NCBI GenBank assembly: GCA_021613535.1
Contig: CP075495.1
Location: 13,454,001-13,518,000 of the forward strand
Length of the DNA: 64,000 nucleotides
Direction of reading: 5' to 3'
Origin: Adineta vaga
Taxonomy: Eukaryota > Rotifera
This document shows, in pieces, positions 35,141-48,545 of this stretch; within the stretch, counting starts at the first letter, position 1; each line of letters opens with the position of its first letter. Below the pieces are notes generated by a model. The model ran no database searches. It was not told the origin of the DNA and saw nothing but the letters and a program-made list of their open reading frames with translations. The translations under genes were made by a program, and so were the position numbers.

Positions 35141-37599
35141 TGCTATATATAGATATGGTAGATACTTTGTATAGGTATCGTCTCAAAATAATATCTATTT
35201 TTGTTTACTCCTTTATTTCTTATATCGATTAATACATGGATGATTATATTCTGTCAAACTTGTTTTTTCTCTTTCGTTACTTTTTTCTTTTTTCTCTTCG
35301 TCTTATTCTGCTTATCGAATGAATCTAAATAACATGATGTATGTTTCTTTCCTGTTTTTCAATAGACACTCATCAAGCATTCTATTTTCTTTTTTTTTCT
35401 ATTTCTGTCGATTAGAGAATCTTAAGTTTTCACCCCATGGCGATGATTGTCAATGTACGCAATATCCTCATGTCTTTCAACAGTAAAGGTCGTATTTACG
35501 AACATCGACAATTTCCAAAAAAAATATTTTAATTAACTAATAATCTCACTGAAAAAAGTGACCTTTTTTAACTAAAATATATCTATCGAGATTTGTGGCA
35601 GGTCACTTTGTGCCGTTTGACTGTCAGAAAAAGATTTTATTTAAAAATTAGATTAAAAAAAGTTACCTTTTGGCAAAGTTTTATTAATAACTATAGGTTT
35701 TTTTAAAACTATTCATGTAAAAGAAGTTTATTTCAGAAACAAAAATAAATGTGATAATAAAACATTTAAAACGGCCTATTTTCTGATCTTGACAGAACAC
35801 ACATGCATTGGATGAAGAGAGGCAAAAGAAAGAAAGAAAAAAGAAAACAAGATGTTGCTAAAAATATCTCGGCTGTTGCGATTTAGATGATTTTCTTTCA
35901 TGTTTTCGTTAAAGCGACCTCGCTCGTCCTTGTACTCTTTCTTCCCTGCTGTATACGCATGCAAAAACGTCACAGAAGATAAGATATAACTATGCTTTAG
36001 ATTCTTCTTCTTCTTTTTTTTCCTTCTCTTTTCTTTGACTATTTTTATTCTCATTTATTTTTTTCCTGAGAAAATTTCCTGTTGACAACAAAGCTGACGA
36101 TTTCTTTGAGTAATACTAATAGTAACAAGAACGTCGCAATATGTTCTCGTGACATGGATAATTTCTTGTCCTACAAAATCTATTTGTAGTCGTGCTATAA
36201 AGATACATGCTGTAAAACTAAGAAGAAGAAGAAGAAGAAGAAAAACAACAACATATATTTCTAATAATAAAAAACGAATAATATAACTCCATTAGATAAA
36301 TGATGAAAAAACATAGCTTATCTTTTCCACAAATATTCCATTGAGAACTAAAAATAGATTGGAATAGATCGACGAACGTCAATTCAATTTCAAATTGTAT
36401 CACAAAGGAAAAGCACTCAGTCTATAAATAGAAAGAATAAAAATAGCATTGAATTGAGATAAGAATAAAAAAAATCAAATATTTTTGCTAATATAATGAT
36501 ACTCGATAGAAAAATGTGATAATTACAATAAAGTATTCTACAAAAAAATGAAGGTTATTCAATGAATTCTTTTTTACATTTCACAAAGAATAACATCTCG
36601 TGCTACAGAATGAAAGAATTATTCTTAGAGTATTTTATATCTCGAAAGAAGAAAAAAGAAGAAGGTCTTAATGATCTTTAATATGTTTTACAAATTATCG
36701 ATGTGTTATCAATTTAAGGAGGTAGAGGTCGTATGAGTCTGATATTAATAGGATGAAAATTTTTTTTGATGATTGGTGTACTCATCCAACAAATTGGCAA
36801 TCATGTTTGTTTTCTTCCTTCTCTCTCTCTTACTACGACCACACACACACACACTTATTGCTTGTCGCTGACGGCGATTCTATCGATCAATTATGGTCAG
36901 ACGGATGTCCGTTCAGCATAATCGATATTTTTTATTTGAATTTTGAACGAATATATGATTTGTAAAACATCAACGATATTATGTATATCACATCATTCTT
37001 ACTAATTGTCTAAAAAAAAGCGACGCATATGATTGGTTTTCTTCTTTCTTCATCATTGATGTTTGTTGTCCTTGGACATTTGTTCATTCAGTTCTTTGTC
37101 CCTCCATTGTAAATATACAAGAAAGACTAGTCCACTAGTTAGTAGGGTTTTTTTTTCTTTCTTTTCTATATATTATACGAGGAACAAACTGTTCATAGTT
37201 TGTTTGATGTATTTATCTATTGATACCTATCTTTTCTTTTTCTTTTTTTATTAATTGAACGATTTCCTTCTTAACCATAATCAATGAAAGTTTCATTTGC
37301 AATGATTAATCTTTCTATTTAGATATTCATTTTCTCTTGACTTATTCTAATTACCATTTCTAATGTCTTGGTTAACCTTCATTGATTCTTTGTGGTATCA
37401 ATATCTTACAGAACAACGAAAAAAATTCTATTGTTATTGATTGATAGGTGGGACGGTTGTTTGTAAGTAGCTGAGAAATATTAGAACAGGCGGTAGATAT
37501 TAGTAACACATTCTCTTTTCTATGATTTATGTATAGAAAGAACAAGAAGAAAGCAACTAAACCGAAGAATATTGAGATAACAGAATAAGAGAAGAACAA
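35141..37599. other. Intergenic between divergent genes, low complexity
   Basis: Separates the HDAC gene and the neurabin gene, which point away from each other, so promoters of both should lie here. It has (GAA)n at about 36221-36240, T-rich and A-rich runs and a (CA)n tract near 36840. No coding exon was recognised. Confidence 0.5.
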
Positions 37600-40500
37600 A
37601 TGGCAGATATCCTCATTCAACCAGCTGTACCTTCTCTTTTTACCCATACTGAATCAGCATCAAGTCTTATCGTTGATTCGCCAACGGCTGATGCTAATCA
37701 TAGCACAACAATTCATCACACACGTACATCGCCGAATAATAATAATAATAATAACCATAATCATAATAACAATAGTAACAATTCGAATACAACGAATAAA
37801 TATATTGGTCATGTTAGTCGATTACGTAGTGTATTTACACAATATGCATTAACATTAAATGATTTAAAACCAGGCGAACATCGTTCCCGTTATTCTGATC
37901 ATCATCAAGATTTTGTGTCACCAACACGTGGTACTGCGGACGGAGCTGATGAAATTTCCTTATCACCACCAATGCCACAATTACCATTAGCTACAACATC
38001 AGCATCGACTATAATTGAACGTAGCCGAAGTTTATCTAATCCACGTATATTAGATAATAATACATTGAATATCAATTCAATGCGTAATGGTATATCAACA
38101 TTAACAATGAGTGAAAATTCATCAACAGCAAATAATTCTTCAAATGAAGATCATACAGTACGATTTCGTAAAGCAAAAGAAATGTTTCAAACATTAGAAG
38201 AAGAAGCAGCAACAACAACAACAACAACAACAGCAACAACAGGACGTACAGTTACGCCATTAACTACAACCAAATCAAACAGACAAAATGATCCATTCAT
38301 TAGTGAAACATATCAACCAGATTTAATGCATAATGGACAATCGCATATACCGATAATCAACAATGAACATATTCCTGATCTTATTATCGATCATCGGCAA
38401 CAACAACAACAGCAAATGAAAGATGCATCTAGAACGACTGATCTTCATACAAATCGTACTCGTGATGTTCCTGTCCAAATTGTTAATACATCATCGTCAG
38501 CATCATCACCAACACATTCGGATCGATCATTTATTTCAATTCCAATTCATCGATCAGTACCACCGCCGCCACCACTACCAACATCGACAGTTGAAACTTC
38601 AACTGCTACTGAAGATGTTCATTATGCGATGGTCAATCGTAAAAATGTAAATCCTTCTGATCAACATTATGATTTTCCCGCTGATGCAATTCAACAATTG
38701 AAAAAACAACAGCGTGAAGAACATGATCCCGATGTAAAACCATCAAATGAAGAAATAGCAAATCGTATTGTCGCATCAATTTTACCATCAAATATTCTTC
38801 GTCGTATGGATCATTTAAATACAGTATTTATTAAACCAACAACAATTGAATGTACACTACCAAAATTATCATTTCAAGAAAGTGATATACAAGAATCATC
38901 ATTAAGAGATGAAGAACGAACTGAAACGAATTCAATTGTTCAAGATCAAGAAGAGGAAGAAGAACAAAAATGGATCGATAATCCAATGTTGAATGGTAAA
39001 GAATAGAAAAAAGTTATTTTTCATTTGTTCTATTTAATATTCGATCTAATTTAGAATCAGAAAATGTTGCTGTTCCAAGTAGTGTATGCTCATCACCGAT
39101 CTTCTATGAAAAACCAGGTATACCCGAAGCAAATGATGATGAGAAAGATATAACATTATCACCTAATGGTACTCGGCGAGTTAAATTTAGTAACGCACCA
39201 ATTCGAGTAAGATCATTGTGTATGAGCTGAAAATATCAATCATTGATTTTGTTTTTTCTGTCAAGGTCTATCCAACATATTCACCAAGTGAATATAATCG
39301 ACGAAATGATGATATTGATCCATTTTCTGCGTCGGCTGAATATGAATTGGAAAAACGAATTGAAAAAATGCATGTTTTTAATGTTGAAATTGAAAAAGGT
39401 CAGTAATTGATCACCTCTCTTTTGCATTGAATTGCTTTTTTATTAATCAATTGTTTAGGTCCCGATGGTCTTGGAATTAGGTATGATATAATGTCATGAT
39501 TCTGGTAAAGTTAAACCATTTGTATTGTAGTGTTTTGGGAATGGGTGTTGGTGCTGATAGTGGTTTGGAAAAATTGGGTATCTTTGTTAAATCTCTCAAT
39601 CCGCAGGGTGTGATTGCTCGAGATGGACGGTATGTTTTAATTCATTCAATATTTAACAATATGAAGTCAATAATTTATAAATCATTTCTGTATTGTTCTA
39701 AATCTATAAAAACTTTAATCTGAACTTTTATGACACGTATGATCATAGAATTTTCTCATGAGAATATATGAGACATATATGTATTGCAGTTATTGAAGAT
39801 TATAATGTGTAATATTCATCGTTTTGTTGCCACTTTCTCTCCTTAATAGACGACAATTCTCTTGAGATTGTTCTTATTATTTATTTAGAATTCAAATAGG
39901 CGATCAGATAATTGAAGTCGATGAACATTCACTTGTTGGTGTCACACATACACATGCGACAAGTGTTTTAAAATCAACTTCAGGTTTAGTCAGGTAAAAT
40001 TAATTCTTCGTTATTTTCGTTTTTTCTTCTTATTAATTCATTAAATTTCATTCAGATTTGTCATTGGCCGTGAGAAAGATGTGGAAAATTCAGAAATTCT
40101 TCGTCTTATACAACAATCATTACAAATGGATCAAGAACGAAATGAAATGTCAAGAGCATTACAACATCATCAGGATACTTTTAATGAACGACATATGGAT
40201 GATGATGGATTTTCAAATTTAGAATTAAATGATCAAGATAAAGTTGATGATGATACAATAAAAAGTTCAAATCATCATGAATTAGCTAAAGCTCACGAGA
40301 AGAACTATGAAGTATGAAGAAAGATTTCTTTTTTTCTTCTTCGTTCTAACTTCTATGCTTGTCTTTTAGCAAATGTGGTCAATGTCTGAAAAACAATCCA
40401 AAGAAAATGAATTTGAAATTCTTAAACAACGTTATGAATCGTTAGAAAAGACATTGTCAAATGTTGAAAAAGAAAAAGAATATTTTCAAGTAAATTTGTT

Positions 40501-42042
40501 TATAGAATGAAAGAAAAATAAAATTGATTTTTTGTGTATTTTAGAAAATTTATGAACAAACGAAAAAAGATTTTGAACATATCGAAGAAAAATACTTAAA
40601 AGCTAAGAAATTAATCAAAGAATTACAAGATCGGTATGTAAACATATTCTCAATAGAATTCTCAAACTCATTTCTAGTTTTCGAATTACAAGATATCAAT
40701 TTTGTACGTACGCAGGTGAAGGTTATTTGAAGAAATAAAAGAATCTATATATAATTTCATTCTGCATATAAATCAGTTGATTTCTTTTCTTTTTGCGAAT
40801 AGAATTAGCTGAAATTCAACATCGAATAAATAATTTTCTTTTGTTTAGTGAAACGGAATTACGAGAACAACAAACTCAACAATCGGAAAAAAATGAACAG
40901 CAACAAAAGAAAATTTTTGAATTAACAAAAAAAGTTTGTAGCAATTTTCTTTAAAAAATGCATTGATAATTGAAACATATAAAATTTTAGTCCGAAGATT
41001 TGGAACGAATGTTAGCTAATTCTTCAGTAAAACATGATCATTCATCATCAATTGTAACGCGTAATACAAAATTACCTAGCACAAGTACAGAATGTGTGAT
41101 TTTACGTCCGCCAGATATACCAGAACGTATACCGATTCGATCGCGTACAAATTCCGGTCAAAATATGCTTTCGACTGAACGTTTACCAGTTCGAAATACA
41201 TCAGCAACATCGTCAGTTCGATTACCATCAACTTCCGCAGATAAATTGTCTAATAGCAAACTAACTACTCAATCAGATTTTGAAGTTGATCGTAGTCCAA
41301 TATTAAATCATAGTATACAAATGGATAAAACACAAATTGCCAAATCACGTCCAAGAAATTTACCATCGAAACGTTCATCGAATCCGTTACTTGACGAAGC
41401 AAATAATCATCCAGATGAAAACTTAGAAATCAAACATTCAACTATCAAAGTTCCTCCATTAGAAGAAACAACAAGTATATCGTACATTGAAGAATGTTCT
41501 TATTTTTTTCATTTCCCTATTTAGAACATTCATCAAAAGTTCAAAAAACAACTGCTACCGATGAGGTAAGGATTCTTACTAAACAGACATATCGAGTATT
41601 GATTATGTGTTTCTTTCTGTCAAGGTTGCTGAAGTTAAAGATTGGACATCTGATCAATGTGTTCAATGGTTAACAGCACAAGAAATGACATCATTTATAC
41701 CGATGTTTCTTAGTCGAAATATTGATGGTGAAAAACTTCTTTTACTTGATAGTACAAAGATGAAAGTAGGAAAAAGAGTTGTCATTGTTTAATGAATTAA
41801 TAAAATGAATTATTATTCGTTAGGCTATGGGAATAAAATCAAGTAAAGATCGTGATCATTTAAAATTAAAATTAAAAGAGCTTAAACATGCTGAACTCGA
41901 TCGAATGCGTGAACGACTTCTCGCTCAACAACCACCAACAACAACATTTCAACATTCAAATCATAGTGGAAATCGATTACGTTCATCAAGTATGACGAAA
42001 TTAAAAGAAAGAAGATTATTTGGTGGTAGTGGTGGAAAATAA
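37600..42042 (+). CDS. PPP1R9A: Neurabin (PP1 regulatory subunit 9 family)
   Basis: Fourteen exons: 37600-38995, 39055-39206, 39266-39398, 39459-39480, 39531-39629, 39889-39993, 40056-40311, 40370-40489, 40545-40633, 40849-40933, 40991-41474, 41525-41565, 41625-41765, 41824-42042; 1113 residues. A long low-complexity N-terminus (Asn, Thr and Gln runs) precedes the PP1-docking motif RVKF (about 507-510). Next is the family block [20 protein letters not shown], then a PDZ domain (about 557-645; [21 protein letters not shown]). Coiled coil follows (about 730-860) and a C-terminal SAM domain (about 997-1060; [16 protein letters not shown]). SAM is found in neurabin-1 and not in spinophilin, so the neurabin-1 layout is kept. 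It scaffolds protein phosphatase 1 at actin-rich sites. Exon 4 is a 22-nt microexon inside the PDZ domain. Confidence 0.94.
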
Positions 42043-42776
42043 TCTCATTAAGAATACATTTATATTCATTGTTTCGTCTTTCTTGTTTCACTAAGAATGA
42101 CTCGAAACAAAAATCTCTTTCTCTTGACAGTTGTGATCATCCGTCCTTTGTTACTTTTGTGAACAGTAGAAAAAAAAACACAAATCTTCTCACTCCTTAG
42201 ACCCAATGCTGCTGGTCAGCTTTATGACATTCCTCACTTTTTTTTGACAAATACGAAAAAGAAAAATTCTTTTGATAATAACAAGCAGACATATGTTGTT
42301 TTTTTTGCTTCTTTGTCTTATATTCAGTGTTGTGATGATACTTGTTTTGAATAATAGAAAAAAAAAGCTTACTGAACATAAAGATGTTTCTCATTTGTGT
42401 GCTCTTCTTGTACAGCGTTATCTGTTTTCTTTTTTTTCTCTTTCGAATATCATTTTTCTTTTGTGCTATATTGCTATTACTATTACTTATTACAATTATC
42501 AATTCTTACTACAATTATTTGTTGTTAGATGTGTGGTTCAATTTTCGTCTTTTTTCTCTGTTCTTCTTCTTCTCTTTTTTGTTAACATTCTCTCGTTCTA
42601 TGAAATTGAAAAAGAGAGCTTATTGTAAGAAATAAAATGATTTTGTAATAATGAATCATTGCAAGAAAGAAGCAACGTGGCATGTCTGATGCGTGTCAAG
42701 ACAATTTGCGCAATACTTATTGTTTTCATTAAGTTATCTAGAGAAAATAAAGTTAGTTGATCAGTAGTTTCGAAGT
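42043..42776. other. Intergenic, nothing recognised
   Basis: T-rich 3' flank of neurabin and 5' flank of the BET1-like gene. Short hydrophobic open frames here reflect T-rich composition. Confidence 0.5.
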
Positions 42777-43138
42777 ATGCATGTAAGATATAACAACCAT
42801 TCGTATGTTGAAGAACAAAACGATGAACGAACGAAACAACTTTCTACAAAAGTGAAAAGACTGAAAAATATTGTGATAGAAATTAATCAGGAAGCAAAAC
42901 GTTCAAACGATGAATTATTGGTTTGATGAAAATATTCTTTGCTTGAGAGACATAACTAAATTGTTTTCTTCTTCTAATTTAGAACTATCCAGATTTGATT
43001 GGTTCAATCAATGATCGTGTAATTCAAGCTCGACAACGTGTTACATCTTTGTCTCGCACTGGTAGTTGGAGAATTTATTATTATTTAATATTATTCTCTT
43101 TGTTTATTTTCCTTATTATATATTTTCTTATCAAATAA
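42777..43138 (+). CDS. BET1: BET1-like Golgi SNARE
   Basis: Two exons, 42777-42920 and 42983-43138, 99 residues. The order is typical of BET1: a short head, EEQNDER, a SNARE helix (about 15-75), an LSRTGS turn, and a C-terminal membrane anchor ending FSLFIFLIIYFLIK, close to vertebrate BET1. BET1 is the Qc-SNARE of ER-to-Golgi transport. In alignment by eye the central layer residue (Gln in vertebrate BET1, KTQN) is Ser43 (KRSN). The intron donor is GTTTGA, weaker than usual. The stop is 54 nt from the convergent CAP-domain gene. Confidence 0.82.
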
Positions 43139-43191
43139 AAAAAACATAGAAGACGTACATGAGATAATCAATAAATGATTTCGAAACGGTT

Positions 43192-44166
43192 TTAACGTGG
43201 AGCGAATACATTCCGATCGAATTCGCCAACATAATTTCCAGCAGGATAATACATAGCGACAGCATAAATCATTGATGAACCTTGTGCTTGACCAAAGCCA
43301 ACTTCTTGTGAACCTTTCCATACAATTTGACTGAAATGACCAGTACCCGGTTGATAGGAAGGATTACGATAATCATATTTCTTATTTTCATCATACCATG
43401 ATTGTGTCATGGTTTTACCTAAATTTCGAATGAAAATCTATGAAAACAAAATATAATGTGGAGAAACCTGTTATAGGCCATGATTGACAACGAAGATTTT
43501 CGCCAACGTTTGAATTACGATATTTAGTCTTACTATGTACAAGTGTTCCAGTTGATGCTAAGTGATTAGCTAGAAAAGAAAAATTTGAACATGAAAAATG
43601 AATGATTTCAATGTTATATACCCCATTGTTGAGCTAATTTGCATAGATCATCATTTAGTTTTAATGATTCTACACCATGATATCGTCTTAAACTATTATG
43701 AACTTCCAGTGCTTCTCGAAGAAATTCATTATTAGTTTGAGGAGCAGTTGAACGTTTTGGAGGTGTTGGTACTACTGCTGCTGTTGCTGCTGCTGATGAA
43801 GGTGAAAACGCTGATGTTAACGATGATGATAAAGGTGTTGGTCTTGATGATTGAATACTGCGATGATGTCGTGGTTCTAATGGAGGGAGATTGGTTGGAT
43901 TCGATAATGGACGAAATCCAAATCGATCAAAATCGGGTACATTATCTCGTTTTAAACGTAAATCTCGCATGAACTACGATTAAAGATGAGCATATATTGA
44001 TGATAATCGTCTTTATAATTATACGAACAAAGCTTACCTTGACCGCATCATCATCATACATATCGATCGTTTCTGTATGTGTTTTCCCATCAGTGCCTGT
44101 TACTGTTCTTGTTAATTTATAATGAGCACGAGCATTTGTATTACGTATTGATGTACTGTTATTCAT
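43192..44166 (-). CDS. CAP/SCP-domain protein, GAPR-1/GLIPR2-like
   Basis: Four exons, 44166-44038, 43973-43622, 43569-43468 and 43418-43192; 269 residues. Residues about 1-115 form an N-terminal extension, ending in a Ser/Pro/Ala-rich linker. The CAP domain (about 120-269) shows EVHNSLRRYHGVESLKLN, LAQQWANHLASTGTLVHS, NVGENL, SWYDENKKYDY and GHFSQIVWKGSQEVGFG, followed by a short YYPAGN ending. The absence of a signal peptide and the short C-terminus fit the Golgi-associated GAPR-1/GLIPR2 branch rather than secreted venom-allergen types. The extension (with a TETIDMYDDDAVKF segment) occurs in other invertebrate members of the group, as far as I recall. Molecular role unclear; GAPR-1 binds membranes. 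Confidence 0.85.
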
Positions 44167-46439
44167 AGTTTCTAGACAGATATTGTCATATAAAATGATG
44201 AAATTTTTTTTTGTTTCGTCTCCTATCTTTTTATAAGTATGTCAAGGCAATGTGACAGCTGCGTATAGCAGACGGATATATTCAATTTCGTATAGTAAAG
44301 AAGAGTGAATATATATTCTCTTTTTTCTCCTACACTTATATTTCGTTGTATATTCAAATAATACATTGAAATTTACTTTTTGTCTAAATATGTTTATCAT
44401 CAGTTTTTATATTATCATCAAGTTATGAATCAACTTGATAGACGACAGAGGTTGAATATCATGCGCTGTATTTTGCTGATAACGATATGAAGAATGAGAA
44501 AAGATGACGTCTGTCCTTTGAATTTACAAATTTGTTGATTCACTTTCATCATCTAACAATCATTTGCGCAGTCAAATTCGTTTTTTTTAACGAAGAAAAT
44601 GATAAGCAAACAGAATTCATTAGAGAGAGAGAAAGAATCGAATTTCTTCACGAAATGCGTTTAGACTAGTTATTTAATATATCTTACGTTTCATCATTTT
44701 GTTTGATAGTATTGAACTTGTTTTTGTTGTTCTATATGCTGTTGATATAGTTAAGGGAATACGTTGTTTGAGACAAACTGATACAATTGATGAATGGAAA
44801 CTATCATCTTCATCGATGATATATCACGTACAATATTGATCTTATCAACTAACTATCAGTACACCTAATGCTCATCTTGCGATGTTATTACTTTTTATAA
44901 ACCAATAAGATCGAGGGTAATATGATGCTTAGTTGTCAATTAGAATATTCTACAATGGTATCTGATTGATGTTCTCTCATCTATATTATTCGAAGTTATA
45001 GTATGATGAATTCGATGAAGGGACAATCTTTTTCCATCGACTACAACGAATTATTCTTCTTAGTTCTAAGGCATTCATTATTTTTTTCACTAGATTTCAA
45101 ATTAGTGATCGATACAACAAACATATTTAAAGAATTATGATTAGAAATAAAAACTTTTTCGTGTACGTTCAGATGTAATAAATCATCAGATCTATACAAC
45201 AGAAGATATGCTTCTATTCATTACAATTTGCTGAGAAAACACAAAAAATGGTAGAAAATTAGATATCAAAACAAAATACAAAGAAGAAAAGATAGATGTC
45301 TAGACATATCAATCTATGACAATCTACACGTACAGAAAACAAAAACCGTTGAAGTAAAAGCAATGATAGACAAAAAAGCCTAAATTGTTTCCACAAATCT
45401 TTTCATTTAGTACAAATTTCACTTATTTATCAACATAAGGTTACTCATAAGTTCTTCTTTATAAATTATAATCTCTTATCAACGTTATTTCTCGATTCAA
45501 TATGATTGTTTGAAGTGTATTCGATATTTCCAATACTTTGTAATTTCAAATAATATCGTTAAAGAAAAGAATATCTTTGACATTATATTCAATCAATGCA
45601 CTAATCAGGTGAAAATTTTCTCCAGATTTAGTCAGAAGAACGAAAGTTATATAAAATGGTTATTCATCACTTTAGTGCAGATTTGAACCTCATCACCCTT
45701 GTGTTTTGACGATTCGACTAAATTATCAAAATAGATTGCAATATCTTCTACTATTCAAAAGCATCTATTTCATCGTTGTCATCTCAGTAACTATTTCCTT
45801 CTGATTGGATTTACTCGCGATATTTTTCAGACTGATATTTGAGACTTTGTTTTGTTTATGTTGTTTCTAGACTTTCAATAGAAAGAAAAGAAATCAGTTG
45901 ATTTTGGTAAACTATCATCTTGACTAATAAATTTTTATCATTGTATTCGTACAACATGCTGCTTATTTGCATTATTTTCTTGATATAGAACTACGATTAA
46001 GACTCGATAATGATTGATCATACAATGATGTTTCATGTTTCTAAATATTTGATTCTTCTCTTTACAAGTACAACTATAATTGAAAACACTGTACTTATAT
46101 TTTTGAGAAAAATGAGATCAATATAGATTTTTTATTGCACTATCGGAGAAGATGAAAGATAAATTTCTCTATAATTATATGTATGTTTTAAGTTGTTTCA
46201 TAAAATAATATGCGTACACAACACAAAGAAAATAGCTTGTTTTTCTTAGAAGAATAAAAACAAAAACGAAACAAGAATATAATCAAAGTCAACATGCGTT
46301 TATGTGACAATAGAAGTTACGAGAATATACGACTAGTAATCAAAGAAACGAGAAAGTATAAAAACGAGTAACCAGCAAGATTATGTAAGGAAGAAAAAGC
46401 ATTTAATGTTTTGTATTTATATTTTTGTCATGAGCAACA
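44167..46439. other. AT-rich intergenic, nothing recognised
   Basis: 2.3 kb without exon-like segments, tandem arrays or transposon ends that I could recognise. Confidence 0.5.
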
Positions 46440-46920
46440 TCATTTGAGATATACCATATTACGATAAACTTGACCTGCTGATAAAGCAACAATAAGAAGT
46501 GCTGGAAAGACTTTACCACCGATTAAGAAACGTAATAACATAATAACACCAAGAATTGCGGCAATCTGAAAAAAGAAAAAAGAATTTTGAAATTAAATAG
46601 TAGAAAAATAGTTTAACAAGATGATACTTACTGCTAAATTAGCAACATTATTTTGTCGACTTGGATGAGTTGCGTTGTAAATAGACCAGGCACCCAAAAC
46701 AACACCTAAATCGAAATGATTAAAACAACTATTTATCGATAGATTTGATCTACATACCTAATAAAAGAGAAACGATACTGCCACCTCGAAAATATCCGAG
46801 TAAACCGTCCAAAACTGAAAAAAAAACACACGAAAAATCAATAGTTTTTTCTTATTTTCAGTTTACAAACTATAACATACTTAAAGCAGCACCATATGCA
46901 ACACCGAATTGATCAGTCAT
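46440..46920 (-). CDS. TMEM14 family membrane protein
   Basis: Four exons, 46920-46881, 46814-46758, 46705-46632 and 46565-46440; 98 residues, the normal size for TMEM14. The protein is almost wholly hydrophobic, with glycine-rich helices: VAYGAAL, then GLLGYFRGGSIVSLLLG, then a polar turn (ATHPSRQNN), then LGVIMLLRFLIGGKVFPA. The G-Y-x-(R/K)-x-GS-x-x-SL and MRF--(S/G)GK-PA motifs are diagnostic. Vertebrate TMEM14C works in the mitochondrial inner membrane in haem synthesis; which paralogue this represents is not clear. Confidence 0.88.
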
Positions 46921-48545
46921 ATTTTCTATTCTCGATAAATAATAATCGTTGGAAGTCAATAGAAGATTTCTAAAATAGTACAAGCAATAGAAATGTCAAT
47001 TTCCTCGGCTGTAATGAATACAAAAAAGCAAACGAAACGATAGGAATGTATGTTTATAAGTTCTAAAAATGTCTAGTACCATTCCTCTCTCATATGCGAT
47101 ATTCAGACGCAAAGACGGAGCTCTTCCACATCATTCTTAATGCACCTAGAGATACCGGCACAGTAATGCAGTTTACAAGGAAAGAACTGAGGGCAATTTA
47201 AGTCGCTAGAGGTCCCTGCTGACGGGTTTATCTACATGAACGAAACGTTGTTCTCATTACTCTCTCACATACATATTTCTAAGGACAATATGATAATGTT
47301 TTTTGAATAACAAGATAGTAAACGACTTCTTTCATGAAATGTTAATGATAGAATTGAACACTAAATCAGTGCTTTTATTTACAATAACCATTATTAATCG
47401 TTTAGTACTATGAAAAATAATTGTCAAGAATCTTTTGGTATTTTTATCAATGAATAATAAGTCTTCAATCAATTTTGTTCATACAGTATGTATATAGAAA
47501 TAACTAGCACTTAAAATGTTCAAGTATTTTTACACTTTCAATTCGAATTCCTCTTATCCTGCTTACTTATGCTAAACAAACAACGAAGTAAAATGTTCAT
47601 CGATTGTTTCTTATCTTGCTTATTCAAAAAAGTAAAAACTAAACTTTTCTCTGTTGAAAATAGTTTAACATTGAACAATCAATAAACTATTGATTCAAAC
47701 AATCTTCGTTCCTATAATGTTCTTTTTTATATGCGTTTACTTTTCAATATCATCTAACATAAACAGTTAATCTAATCATAATCGCATTGCTGAGAACTTC
47801 AACTATCATCAGAAGATATCTCTCTAATGTAGTTGATTTAAAACGATTGTCAAGGTTGACAGAATAATTAGCATAGATACTTTTATTTGTGATAATACAT
47901 AATGATTTTTCTTTTGTTTATTATTCGATCGATAAAGATGAAGATTGTTTTTTTTTTGTAACAGAATAAAATCAAATATGTGTGCGTGTATAAATATCAC
48001 CAAAAACAATGACACAAGAAGAAAAAAAAGAAAAATGACAAACGTTCTTATTGTTTTTCGGAAGAGTTAAGGAATACCAATTAGCATGTACCAAGGAAGT
48101 AACAATATTATAATGAAAACCCGATGTTTGTGATAAACGTGTACAGAAACAAAAAGAAAAACAATTTTAAAGAAAAGATCGAAGATGTTGTTTTGTTTTA
48201 ATCAAAAATCAGTCAAAATAATATTCATTTCTTTTATACCCAAAGAAGAAGACAAGAATCAGATCGAAAATGTGTTCAACTAGTTTTTGTTTTTCTCTCT
48301 GTCTCTCGACATTCTCATTGCTCACATAGCAATATGAAGGATGTTGAGGTAATTCAAACGGGAGAAAAGTCAATCTAATTGTCGCACACTGTTCAACTTT
48401 AGGAAACCAAAAAAAGAGAGAGAGAAAGAAAATGAAATAAAGGCAAAAAAGACATCGTCAAATGTATAATATGTATAGATATCTATTGCATGAGTTGAAA
48501 AAAAAAGAAACAGAAGAAAAAGCAAAGGATATTGTTGTGTATGGA
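46921..48545. other. Intergenic, with one GC-richer island
   Basis: Mostly AT-rich. Bases about 47095-47230 are clearly richer in G+C than their surroundings and hold a short frame (TELFHIILNAPRDTGTVMQF) with no recognised family. Similar direct repeats of the form CATTnCTCTCTCAnAT flank it at about 47085 and 47254. This could be an inserted fragment or a structured RNA; not resolved. Confidence 0.45.

Noticed and set aside
40680-40848. Possible extra neurabin exon (GAATAG then ELAEIQH-like reading)
   Set aside because: No usable donor follows, and exons 9 and 10 already join in phase without it.
42272-42635. Two overlapping Leu/Phe-rich frames after neurabin
   Set aside because: Hydrophobicity comes from T-rich 3' flank sequence; no splice or start context.
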